From: Myxococcales bacterium
Lineage (GTDB): Bacteria > Myxococcota_A > Bradymonadia > UBA4248
Direction: 5' to 3'
Length of the DNA: 6,738 nucleotides
Assembly: GCA_004554395.1 (NCBI GenBank)
Contig: SFMP01000197.1
Location: forward strand, 1-6,738
Part shown: in pieces, positions 1 to 6,163 of the stretch
Position numbering within the stretch: the stretch's first letter is position 1
Layout of the letters: each line of letters begins with the position of its first letter
The notes under the pieces: model-generated
The model's database searches: none
Seen by the model: only the letters and a program-made list of their open reading frames with translations
Told to the model about the DNA's origin: nothing
Position numbers and translations under genes: made by a program

Positions 1-244
1 CACATTTCTTTTGATCGTTGCAATATCCGCTCTTGCACTCGTCGGCTTTATCGCACGCCGCGTCGTTTTCTTTTTTGCCCGATGCAGGTTTATCGGCGCA
101 CTTCTTTTGATCGTTGCAATATCCGCTCTTGCACTCGTCGGCTTTATCGCACGCCGCGTCGTTTTCTTTTTTGCCCGATGTGGGTTTATCGGCGCACTTC
201 TTTTGATCGTTGCAATATCCGCTCTTGCACTCGTCGGCTTTTTC
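1..244 (-). repeat. 96-bp tandem repeat encoding 32-residue Cys modules
   Basis: Two full 96-bp units (2-97 and 98-193) differ at only about three positions by eye: the Lys codon after the last Cys of a unit, and a Pro-Ala versus Pro-Thr codon pair. A further partial copy (194-244) matches the start of the second unit at 50 of 51 positions. The first module in protein order (Cys41-Cys58) is the most diverged on its upstream side. The near-identity includes synonymous positions, which points to recent duplication or homogenisation rather than old divergence. The array continues past the left edge. Confidence 0.93.
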
Positions 245-367
245 GCACGTTACGCCATTTGCCTTCTTGTCATCAGACGAACTATCGCTCGAATCATCGC
301 TACAAGCCATGAATCCCATCGACAAAGCCGATATCATTCCCAATGTCAACAATTTGTTAGATTTCAT
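1..367 (-). CDS. Cys-rich repeat lipoprotein, N-terminal part (runs off left edge)
   Basis: This gene is open from an ATG at 367 to base 1 with no stop, so its 122 visible codons are only the N-terminal part. The start is well supported: AGGAG (minus strand, 378-374) lies 6 nt before the ATG. Residues 1-21 form a signal peptide (charged MKSNK, then a hydrophobic stretch) ending in a lipobox-like FMA before Cys22. A Ser/Asp-rich leader (SDDSSDSSSDD) follows, so the mature protein should be lipid-anchored in the envelope. From Cys41 on there are three copies of a module with cysteines spaced C-x5-C-x4-C-x5-C (core CDKADECKSGYCNDQKKC), joined by 14-residue Lys/Asp/Gly linkers, with a period of 32 residues. 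Four Cys per unit suggests two disulfides per module, as in small EGF-like or Dickkopf-like Cys-rich repeats of deltaproteobacterial surface proteins. The disulfide reading and family likeness are inference. Function is unknown and no catalytic motif is seen. The total repeat number and C-terminus lie outside the window. Confidence 0.85.
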   Translation of the reverse strand, partial: MKSNKLLTLGMISALSMGFMACSDDSSDSSSDDKKANGVTCEKADECKSGYCNDQKKCADKPTSGKKENDAACDKADECKSGYCNDQKKCADKPASGKKENDAACDKADECKSGYCNDQKKC

Positions 368-373
368 CACACA

Positions 374-378
374 CTCCT
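374..378 (-). promoter_or_regulatory. Ribosome binding site of the Cys-repeat lipoprotein gene
   Basis: AGGAG read on the minus strand, followed by the 6-nt spacer TGTGTG and ATG at 367-365. It fixes the start of the lipoprotein gene and places the signal peptide at the very N-terminus. Confidence 0.85.
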
Positions 379-389
379 AAACACGCCAC

Positions 390-490
390 TCTTGGCACAC
401 AAGTCACGAAACGCCATCGCTATGAATCACATCTTTTGTGATGTTCATCGATGACACACGGCGAACGAAAATGCACGATCCGTGCCAAGA
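390..490. repeat. Nested inverted repeats in the spacer between the lipoprotein genes
   Basis: The 124-bp spacer between the two lipoprotein genes holds two perfect dyads. The outer one is TCTTGGCAC (390-398) and its reverse complement GTGCCAAGA (482-490), 83 bp apart. The inner one is ATCACA (426-431) and TGTGAT (437-442) with a 5-bp centre. The inner dyad could be an operator for the downstream Cys-repeat gene or an mRNA hairpin. Its half-sites are in the opposite order to a CRP site (TGTGA-N6-TCACA), so it is not a CRP box. I saw no convincing -35/-10 pair here. Function is unproven. Confidence 0.4.
473..485 (-). terminator. Possible weak terminator after the 436-residue lipoprotein gene
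   Basis: Just 6 nt beyond the TAA at 494-492, the minus strand can form GCACG-GAT-CGTGC, followed by ATTTTCG. The stem is only five base pairs and the T-run only four, so this is a weak candidate for a Rho-independent terminator. It overlaps one arm of the outer inverted repeat (482-490), so the two structures would compete. Confidence 0.35.
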
Positions 491-491
491 A

Positions 492-1802
492 TTATTTTTT
501 CTTCGACTTCTCGATGTCAAAGAAATCTCTCACGTGCCATTTGAGCCATGCCGACGAAAGCCGATAATGGAACCCCGATCTTATAGATACATTCTCTCCT
601 ATAATATCAAATACTAATGGTTCACACGATGCGTTCACGCGCTCGGCAAACGATATGCCATTCCACGATATCTCCCCATTCGGCGTACACGTAAACCGAT
701 CCCCCTCGCGCTCACTTCGCACCGGAACATTCGATAAAAATCCTTCGAGTCTGACATATATGGCAGGTTCGACGATCCAATCGGTCATATATGGCGGATC
801 GCCAAACGCATGCGCTATGCGCGAGATGTCTTTGAGAATCCCAAATGGCGTCTTTTGCCAGTTCAATATCGGACACGTCGCATAGGCAGTTTTTCCATTG
901 AGTTGCCCCTCCTTCCATCGATATGCCTCATCAGATGCCACCCACAAACGCTCAAACATGACCTGCGCCATCGGCCACGTCGACTCCGTAAGCGATACAT
1001 TCGATCGCCCCAAAAACACGTGTTCATTCAAATATGTTGCAATTTCTTCACATGTTCCTTCAGATAGTATCCGAAACGTTTCTACGACAGAAAAGCCAGT
1101 ATCGTATACTTCTGCCAAATCGAGTATCACCACGATAGCCAATAACGCCGACGATACGAGGTTCATATCCCAAGGGAATATCGTCGTCGATCGCGACGCA
1201 AAATCGATTCCATATCCATCTGTATCGTCGATTTTCTCCGCACTTTGTCGAAATTCCTTCGCCATCTCGATGAGTCGAGCTCGATATGGCAAAAGTGTCA
1301 CGACGATATCGTTCCACATCAAAGTCTCATCGATATCATCGTAATACCGCTTGTCATTGCCATCGTTATCGGAGCCTCCTCCCGTTCCTGGCGTCGTCTG
1401 CATCAGCGAATTGAGCACGAGGCACTTGGGTGCTTCGATCCCCGGATTCGGATCTCGATTCGATGGCGGTTCAATCGGTTCTCCTCCAACTGCCGAATCG
1501 TCTTCGCATAAAGACTCTACCCGCAAATCTATACCCAACCGCTCCATCAATGCGACGACATTCGGCTCGCTTAAAAACGTCAATAAGTCCGATATCGCAA
1601 GACCTAACCGAATGTCGCCGTGATTCGGAAACACGTCTTGCGCATAGATAAAATTCCAATACGCTCGGCTAAACTCACATCGTCGCAGCGCTCTTTCCCC
1701 CGCATGCGCCGCATCTCGCGCATCTAAATACTCACAGCCCATGGCAAAACTACATAGGGCAATGATGATGAATGTGAAGATCGCTTTGGGAATGGCTTTC
1801 AT
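492..1802 (-). CDS. Predicted lipoprotein of unknown function, 436 residues
   Basis: The protein starts with a signal peptide (MKAIPK, then a hydrophobic run at residues 8-21) ending in FAMG-Cys23, a plausible lipobox, so it is probably a membrane-anchored envelope lipoprotein. Residues about 27-75 (AAHAGERALRRCEFSRAYWN, continuing into FIYAQDVFPNHGDIRLGLA) have the helical look of a single TPR-like repeat, as in secretin-associated or assembly lipoproteins; this is suggestive only. Residues 103-153 are a Pro/Gly/Asp/Asn-rich linker. The rest is mixed helical with a hydrophobic stretch at 213-230, and Cys residues at 251, 310, 372 and 393 could form disulfides after export. I do not recognise the family and see no catalytic motif. 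The ATG at 1802 has no clear Shine-Dalgarno sequence (AAAAGCCCTGTT precedes it), but it is the only start that gives a complete signal peptide. A 150-bp structured gap separates it from the upstream VWA gene, so it is probably transcribed separately. Confidence 0.85.
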   Translation of the reverse strand: MKAIPKAIFTFIIIALCSFAMGCEYLDARDAAHAGERALRRCEFSRAYWNFIYAQDVFPNHGDIRLGLAISDLLTFLSEPNVVALMERLGIDLRVESLCEDDSAVGGEPIEPPSNRDPNPGIEAPKCLVLNSLMQTTPGTGGGSDNDGNDKRYYDDIDETLMWNDIVVTLLPYRARLIEMAKEFRQSAEKIDDTDGYGIDFASRSTTIFPWDMNLVSSALLAIVVILDLAEVYDTGFSVVETFRILSEGTCEEIATYLNEHVFLGRSNVSLTESTWPMAQVMFERLWVASDEAYRWKEGQLNGKTAYATCPILNWQKTPFGILKDISRIAHAFGDPPYMTDWIVEPAIYVRLEGFLSNVPVRSEREGDRFTCTPNGEISWNGISFAERVNASCEPLVFDIIGENVSIRSGFHYRLSSAWLKWHVRDFFDIEKSKKK

Positions 1803-1847
1803 AACAGGGCTTTTGGATTTGTTTTTGAGTGAATCGAAGAAATGACG

Positions 1848-1950
1848 ATTGCGCTTACGCGCGTTTTTTTGTGTGGGGGGACTCGTCCCCCCACGCCCCC
1901 CACGCCGCTTTCAGCGGCTTTTATTGCTCTTACGCGCGTTTTTTGCGCGT
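1848..1950. repeat. Structured intergenic element bounded by 22-bp direct repeats
   Basis: The gap between the VWA gene and the 436-residue lipoprotein gene is highly structured. Two 22-bp direct copies lie at 1848-1869 and 1923-1944, differing at one base (core CTTACGCGCGTTTTTT). Between them are a 9-bp G-rich stem (GTGGGGGGA 1873-1881 / TCCCCCCAC 1886-1894, loop CTCG), a tandem of CCCCCCACG (1887-1895 and 1896-1904), and the stem GCCGC (1904-1908) / GCGGC (1914-1918). ACGCGC (1932-1937) and GCGCGT (1945-1950) form one more stem over the second T-run. On the minus strand the two G6 runs separated by CGT could also form a quadruplex. It may be a dispersed REP-like element or a transcription-blocking structure. 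One window cannot decide this. Confidence 0.6.
1904..1923 (+). terminator. Hairpin plus T-run, terminator-like in the + direction
   Basis: GCCGC-TTTCA-GCGGC is followed directly by TTTTATTG on the + strand, which is the form of an intrinsic terminator for transcription entering from the left. No + strand gene precedes it, so if it works it would stop antisense transcripts before they enter the VWA gene. On the minus strand the same hairpin is followed by G-runs rather than T-runs, so it is not a classical terminator for the VWA gene. Confidence 0.35.
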
Positions 1951-1952
1951 CT

Positions 1953-4196
1953 CTAAACCGTCACTCGTCTGTGATACAATGCCCACTCAATCGCCAACAA
2001 GATAAATGCAACGATCAATGCGAACACCCACAAATAACGCGACTTTTCGGGTAATACCTCCAATATCGTTGCGATGACGCCGATCGATTCCTTCGCCTCA
2101 TCTCCATCGTCGCGCAGTTCTGGCACACCGCGCGATATATCTCGCGCTGCTCGATTCAAATTCGATTCGTCCGATTGCGCAAAGTTCGCTGCAAACGACC
2201 GCTCGCCTACCGATTCCCCCCCATCACTCTTCGCGACGATCTTATAAAACCCCGCATCTTCGCCATAAAACGCTATGCTCTTATCGTAAACGGGAATGCC
2301 CGCTACTGTCGTGCCATCGGGGCGAACGACGTCGACATGCGTCGCCTTCGCATCGACATCGATATGCCAAGCACGAGCCGTCTCATATCCCCGATCGGGT
2401 TCGGCTTTGGCATACATAAACCAGTCGATGGCATTGATGAATAACACAGGTAGCGCAATGCGGAAGATGATATCGGATTCGACTAAACTAAACCCAATCG
2501 CGATTTCTCGCAAATCTCCACGCTCTCGCGTTGCCACGATCGGACCCTCGATCGATCGAATCACGATATCCGACGACGAGACCCCCCGATAGATCGCCGA
2601 ACTCTCGATGTTGAGATTGCGCAACGCTAGCCATTTGGCAACCGAATGCTTCACATTTACCCGCTCGACGACCGGATTCTTGACCAGCGATTGCTTCCAA
2701 GGCGCATTCTCGGCGGGCGGCGCTATCCATACGATGTTTCCAACGGCGCCTTCCGAGGCGACTTTGGGAAGATTGCGATAGGAATTGTCGACGATGACGA
2801 CGTCGTATTCTCGTGCGGCGCGAACGAGATCGATTTCTCCGCGATCGTTATGCCATTGCGCCGCACTCGGTTTGGCTACCGTTACGCGGTAATTCTCATT
2901 GAGCAATAATGCCGCCTCGAGATATAAATTTCCCGGCGTCAATAATAAGATCTTGGGCGATGTATAATCGGGAATCAAAGCGTATGCGACGTCGTCGAGC
3001 GCAAGCACATCGACGGCGTCGTCGGGGGCTACGATCGATACTTTCGCCGCCAATCGCGCCGATTCGATCGGAAGATCGTCGTAAATGCGAACTTCGCTGT
3101 CGCCCGATGCCAATGTCAATCGCTTCGTCGCAAGTACCGGATAAGTCTTCGTCGGATCATAGACGGCATCGTCTTTGCCCAAAGCATATATCGTCAAGTC
3201 GGCTGTAACGGGGATTTTCGACGCATTCGTTATCTTTGCAAAGACTTCGAATGCAAGCCTGTTGGCAATATAACGGCGAGCATTAAATGCATTGATGGCA
3301 ATATTGTGTAGATCATGCGCAGGTTCTCCAGCGTCGGTTTCGGTTCCAAACGTCATTTGAACGATCGGAATATTGCGAAATGCAAGATTTACATCGACGT
3401 TATCGCTTTCGCTTTCAACATTATCGACATCGTCACGAACATTATCGTTTGTACTATCATTGATATTATCGTTTATGTTATTATTTGTATTATCACTTGT
3501 ATTATCGTTTGTACTATCATTGATATTATCATTGATATTATTCTTGCTATCGGTAGAATCGCCGTCGATATCGAATTGCCCATCGGTCAATAATACGATT
3601 TGTGGTTTTTCTTTGTCGCGCAAGAGGTGTTGGGCTTGGGCGATTGCCGTATCGAGGTCGAGCGACGAAGAACGCGGTTGAATGTCGTCGATAGAGCGAA
3701 TGAGTGCCGATGTATCGGCTTGAAACGGTCCCGAAACGGCGCGAATCATGCCCGATGCTTCGATGATGAGGGCGCGTTCATCGGGGCGCATCTTTGCGAT
3801 TTGTCCTTTGGCGGCGTTTTTTGCACATTCCAATCGCGTCGTACACTTGTGCATCGATTGTTGATCTGGGGTGGCTGCGGCTGCCATCGAACCGCTAGCG
3901 TCGAAGATATAGACCGTATGGTGATGTGCATCGGTATCGATTTCTTCGCGCGGATCGATGAGTGCTAGAGCGATGAGCCCGACGATGAGGGCACACAAGA
4001 GGAAACTCAATAACCGCCTTATCCAATCGTGCCAGCGGCGCTTGCGCGACGAATCGAGTAACTCGCGCCATAACCCAATCGAAGAAACTTCGACGCGCCT
4101 TCGGCGCACGCGCAATAAATACAATATGGCGACGAAGACCAAGAGGGCGACGACGGCAATGCCGACTGTCGAGGGCGGATAACCGTTGAAGATCAT
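1953..4196 (-). CDS. BatA-like VWA-domain membrane protein, 747 residues
   Basis: This is a BatA-type protein with an N-terminal BatA domain. The first membrane helix is at about 10-29, a basic cytoplasmic loop (RRRR at 31-34, RKRR at 51-54) follows, and the second helix is at about 61-80. A VWA domain occupies about 93-287, with metal-site motif DASGS (99-103) and LLTDG (202-206, Asp205). Residues 300-400 look like a beta-sandwich. Residues 412-592 form an alpha/beta region ending in SDIIFRIALPVLFINAIDWF (574-593), a motif I associate with large VWA proteins beside MoxR genes. The last membrane helix is at about 721-740, then YHRR. By the positive-inside rule the VWA domain is periplasmic. 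The ATG overlaps the DUF58 stop as ATGA, with GGAGGA 8 nt upstream, which indicates coupled translation. It probably works with MoxR and DUF58 in envelope-linked complex assembly; the target is unknown. An Asn/Asp-rich insert at about 212-260 is unusual. Confidence 0.92.
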   Translation of the reverse strand: MIFNGYPPSTVGIAVVALLVFVAILYLLRVRRRRVEVSSIGLWRELLDSSRKRRWHDWIRRLLSFLLCALIVGLIALALIDPREEIDTDAHHHTVYIFDASGSMAAAATPDQQSMHKCTTRLECAKNAAKGQIAKMRPDERALIIEASGMIRAVSGPFQADTSALIRSIDDIQPRSSSLDLDTAIAQAQHLLRDKEKPQIVLLTDGQFDIDGDSTDSKNNINDNINDSTNDNTSDNTNNNINDNINDSTNDNVRDDVDNVESESDNVDVNLAFRNIPIVQMTFGTETDAGEPAHDLHNIAINAFNARRYIANRLAFEVFAKITNASKIPVTADLTIYALGKDDAVYDPTKTYPVLATKRLTLASGDSEVRIYDDLPIESARLAAKVSIVAPDDAVDVLALDDVAYALIPDYTSPKILLLTPGNLYLEAALLLNENYRVTVAKPSAAQWHNDRGEIDLVRAAREYDVVIVDNSYRNLPKVASEGAVGNIVWIAPPAENAPWKQSLVKNPVVERVNVKHSVAKWLALRNLNIESSAIYRGVSSSDIVIRSIEGPIVATRERGDLREIAIGFSLVESDIIFRIALPVLFINAIDWFMYAKAEPDRGYETARAWHIDVDAKATHVDVVRPDGTTVAGIPVYDKSIAFYGEDAGFYKIVAKSDGGESVGERSFAANFAQSDESNLNRAARDISRGVPELRDDGDEAKESIGVIATILEVLPEKSRYLWVFALIVAFILLAIEWALYHRRVTV
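3423..3563 (-). repeat. Asn/Asp-rich low-complexity insert with a 60-bp repeat
   Basis: Within the VWA domain, residues about 212-258 consist of Asn, Asp, Ser, Thr and Ile, with short units such as INDN, NDST and NDNT. INDNINDSTNDN occurs at residues 221-232 and again at 241-252, a 20-residue period. In DNA, an identical 30-bp stretch lies at 3441-3470 and 3501-3530, 60 bp apart. The segment is clearly AT-richer than the surrounding gene. It follows metal-site Asp205 and precedes the strand IPIVQMTFG, so it sits in a loop of the VWA fold. Confidence 0.9.
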
Positions 4197-5077
4197 TTCA
4201 AAAATCCTCCGGCGCGGAATACTTTTAATACGATTTCGTCGAAGGGCTCAGAAACTGGCGTCCGAAAATAGAGCATGTGTCGTGCGACGCAATAGGCTTC
4301 CATCTTCAAACACAGAGCTTCGTGCAATTTCTTATATTGTGCCATGAGCCCTGGCGTGAGCGTGATGTCAACTGATTCCCCCGTTTCGCTATCGACGATG
4401 CTCACATCGCCATATACTTTCGTTTGCATCATTTCATCGTCGACGATGTGCACGACATACGTTTCAAATTGTTGATAATGCAAAAAGTTGAGTGCTTTTT
4501 CAAAACCCGTAGGATTTTCAAAATCGCTCAATATGACGGCGACGCCGCGTCGCTTCGTTTGTGCGGCAAATCCCTTAAACGCATCTTCGAACGACGTCGT
4601 TCCATCGCTCTTGAGCTTCTCGAGAAATTGAAACACCTTAAATATCTGCCCGCGCCCGCTCATGACGGGCAATCTGTCGACGACTTTGTCGTTGAAAGCG
4701 CAAAAACTCACTCTATCTTGATTGCACAGACCGATATAACCGAGTGCGGCGGCCATCTTTCGCGCGTAGTTGAGTTTGACTTCGTCGCGGAATTTCATCG
4801 ATCCCGAGACGTCGACGAGGAAGTATATCGACAAGTCTTCTTTCTCTTCGAACAAGCGGATGAGGAGCTTTTCGGTGCGTCCATAGACGCGCCAATCGAG
4901 CGACCGAAAGTCGTCGCCGGGGGCGTAGTTGCGGTGATCGGCAAACTCCATACCCGAGGCCACTTTGCGCGTCTTGCGCTCGGCTCGCAGCTTCCCCGTA
5001 AATACCTTCTTCGATACGACATAGAGGTATTCGATCTTTTTGAGAAATTCCTCGTCAAATAATCCCATAAGGTGCAT
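4193..5077 (-). CDS. DUF58 family protein with VWA-type metal site
   Basis: This is a short, soluble DUF58 protein with no signal peptide or membrane helix, so it is predicted to be cytoplasmic. The family signature is well kept: DHRNYAPGDDFRSLDW (47-62), VYGRTEKLLIRLFEE (64-78), then DLSIYFLVDVSGSM (81-94) with the DxSxS metal-binding motif at 89-93. The other expected metal-site positions are GTTS (159-162) and LSDFE (183-187, Asp185). Length (294) matches short DUF58 proteins rather than longer membrane-anchored ones. DUF58 genes usually sit directly after moxR, as here (56-bp gap), and are thought to be MoxR clients or partners. ATG at 5077 or 5068 could be the start. AGAAGAG (minus strand, near 5085-5079) is very close to the first and about 10 nt before the second, and MGLFDEEF from 5068 resembles the usual family N-terminus, so 5068 is a real alternative. 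The stop overlaps the ATG of the BatA-like gene. Confidence 0.95.
   Translation of the reverse strand: MHLMGLFDEEFLKKIEYLYVVSKKVFTGKLRAERKTRKVASGMEFADHRNYAPGDDFRSLDWRVYGRTEKLLIRLFEEKEDLSIYFLVDVSGSMKFRDEVKLNYARKMAAALGYIGLCNQDRVSFCAFNDKVVDRLPVMSGRGQIFKVFQFLEKLKSDGTTSFEDAFKGFAAQTKRRGVAVILSDFENPTGFEKALNFLHYQQFETYVVHIVDDEMMQTKVYGDVSIVDSETGESVDITLTPGLMAQYKKLHEALCLKMEAYCVARHMLYFRTPVSEPFDEIVLKVFRAGGFLK
4205..4210 (-). promoter_or_regulatory. Ribosome binding site of the BatA-like gene, inside the DUF58 gene
   Basis: GGAGGA on the minus strand lies 8 nt before the ATG at 4196-4194, within the last codons of the DUF58 gene. Together with the ATGA overlap (4196-4193) it confirms the start of the BatA-like protein and suggests translational coupling. 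Confidence 0.85.
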
Positions 5078-5095
5078 GCTCTTCTTTAATCTGCG

Positions 5096-5115
5096 GCGAA
5101 TCGATAGCGAATCGA
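5096..5115. repeat. 9-bp direct repeat in the moxR-DUF58 spacer
   Basis: GCGAATCGA occurs at 5096-5104 and 5107-5115, 11 bp apart, close to one helical turn. The 56-bp spacer has no clear terminator hairpin, which fits co-transcription of moxR and the DUF58 gene. Whether the repeat binds anything is unknown; the genome region is generally rich in ATCG-type words, so chance is possible. Confidence 0.3.
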
Positions 5116-5133
5116 ATAAAATGGATAAATCTG

Positions 5134-6132
5134 CTATTTATCGGCGGTTTCTTTCGTATTCTTGATCAAATCTCGGATGATATCGTCGGTCGAAATGCCC
5201 TCCGCCTCGCCTTCGAAGTTGAGTATCGTTCGATGTCGTAAGGCTGGCACGGCCGCAAATCGTATGTCGTCGTTCGAGACGTTAAAGCGACCTTCGAAGA
5301 TGGCGTGGATCTTGGCCGCTTTGATGACGGCTTGGGCACCGCGCGGGCTCGACCCAAAGCGGACGTATTGTTTGACCATCGCCGTCGGCTTATCGAGTTC
5401 CGGATGCGTCCCGAGGACGAGTTTGAGCGCGTAATCTTGGACGTGATCGGCGATGGGAACTTCTTTGGCAAGTGCGCGTAGGGTGAGGACTTCGTCTTTC
5501 GTCATCACGGCATGGGCGCGAGTGGTCGTCGTGCTCGTCGTGCGTTTGAGGACTTCGTGCAATTCCTCTTTCGTGGGGAAGGGGACGTTGACTTTGAACA
5601 AAAAGCGGTCGAGTTGCGCTTCGGGCAACGGATACGTGCCTTCCATTTCGAGCGGGTTTTGCGTTGCCATGACGAAAAACGGCGCTTCGAGGGCATACGT
5701 ATGCCCGCCTACCGTGACGCTCTTTTCTTGCATCGCTTCGAGAAGTGCGGCTTGCGTCTTGGGCGTCGCGCGGTTGATTTCATCGGCGAGTAGGATATTC
5801 GTAAAGACGGGCCCCTTTTGGAATTCTAGAGCTTTGTTGCCGCGTTCGTCTTCGATGATCATATTCGTGCCGACGATATCGCTCGGCATCATATCGGGGG
5901 TAAATTGAACGCGGCTAAACTTGCAGTCAATGGCTTCCGAAAGCGTCTTGACGAGCATCGTCTTGCCCAATCCCGGCACGCCCTCGAGCAAAACTTGCCC
6001 ATCGGCTAAAAGACACAAGATGACGCTGTCGATGACGTCGCGCTGACCGACGATGACGCGCCCGATTTCGGCGCGCAACGTCTCGATTTTGGCGCGAAAT
6101 TCCGAGACTTCTTTTTCGATATCACGAGGCAT
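5134..6132 (-). CDS. moxR: MoxR family AAA+ ATPase, 332 residues
   Basis: MoxR ATPases hydrolyse ATP in ring-shaped oligomers and act as chaperone-like factors for VWA proteins encoded beside them. Numbered from the ATG at 6132, the sequence shows Walker A GVPGLGKT (51-58), the MoxR/AAA_3 stretch QFTPDMMPSDIVGTN (76-90), Walker B ILLADE (113-118), sensor 1 in TQNP (157-160), an arginine-finger candidate in EAQLDRF (171-177, Arg176) and sensor 2 in GSSPRGAQ (260-267, Arg264). The AAA_lid_2 region is at about 250-325. Length is normal for the family. A short Thr run (TTSTTTT, 198-204) sits in a linker. An in-frame ATG at 6177 would add 15 residues, but it has no ribosome binding site and lies in promoter-like AT-rich DNA. 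ATG 6132 has AAGGAA 6 nt upstream and gives the usual short N-terminus. The gene heads a probable operon with the DUF58 and BatA-like genes. Confidence 0.97.
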   Translation of the reverse strand: MPRDIEKEVSEFRAKIETLRAEIGRVIVGQRDVIDSVILCLLADGQVLLEGVPGLGKTMLVKTLSEAIDCKFSRVQFTPDMMPSDIVGTNMIIEDERGNKALEFQKGPVFTNILLADEINRATPKTQAALLEAMQEKSVTVGGHTYALEAPFFVMATQNPLEMEGTYPLPEAQLDRFLFKVNVPFPTKEELHEVLKRTTSTTTTRAHAVMTKDEVLTLRALAKEVPIADHVQDYALKLVLGTHPELDKPTAMVKQYVRFGSSPRGAQAVIKAAKIHAIFEGRFNVSNDDIRFAAVPALRHRTILNFEGEAEGISTDDIIRDLIKNTKETADK

Positions 6133-6138
6133 GTTTTG

Positions 6139-6144
6139 TTCCTT
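6139..6144 (-). promoter_or_regulatory. Ribosome binding site that decides the moxR start
   Basis: AAGGAA on the minus strand, followed by the 6-nt spacer CAAAAC and ATG at 6132-6130. It favours this start over the in-frame ATG at 6177, which has no comparable motif. Confidence 0.8.
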
Positions 6145-6163
6145 ATCTTCTGCAATGGCTTGA

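Noticed and set aside
1..250. CRISPR array
   Set aside because: The repeats are 96-bp head-to-tail coding units without unique spacers and keep an open reading frame.
426..442. CRP/FNR-type binding site
   Set aside because: The half-sites are in the order ATCACA then TGTGAT with a 5-bp centre, the reverse of the TGTGA-N6-TCACA consensus.
11..454. A 147-codon + strand frame with repeated hydrophobic segments, looking like a small membrane protein
   Set aside because: It is the antisense of the Cys-repeat lipoprotein gene; its apparent repeats are the 96-bp DNA repeat read backwards. The minus-strand gene has a strong ribosome binding site and signal peptide.
1842..2054. A 70-codon + strand frame across the structured intergenic region
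   Set aside because: It is mostly hairpin DNA and the antisense of the BatA-like C-terminus, with a Pro-rich low-complexity product and no ribosome binding site.
3315..3681. Overlapping + strand frames with Ile/Ser/Leu-rich hydrophobic runs that mimic membrane helices
   Set aside because: They are antisense readings of the Asn/Asp repeat inside the VWA gene.
4424..5062. A 212-codon + strand frame opposite the DUF58 gene
   Set aside because: The minus-strand DUF58 product matches its family along its length; the opposite frame has no recognisable domain and is a common by-product of codon bias.
5453..5908. A 151-codon + strand frame opposite moxR
   Set aside because: It lies wholly antisense to conserved MoxR motifs and resembles no family.
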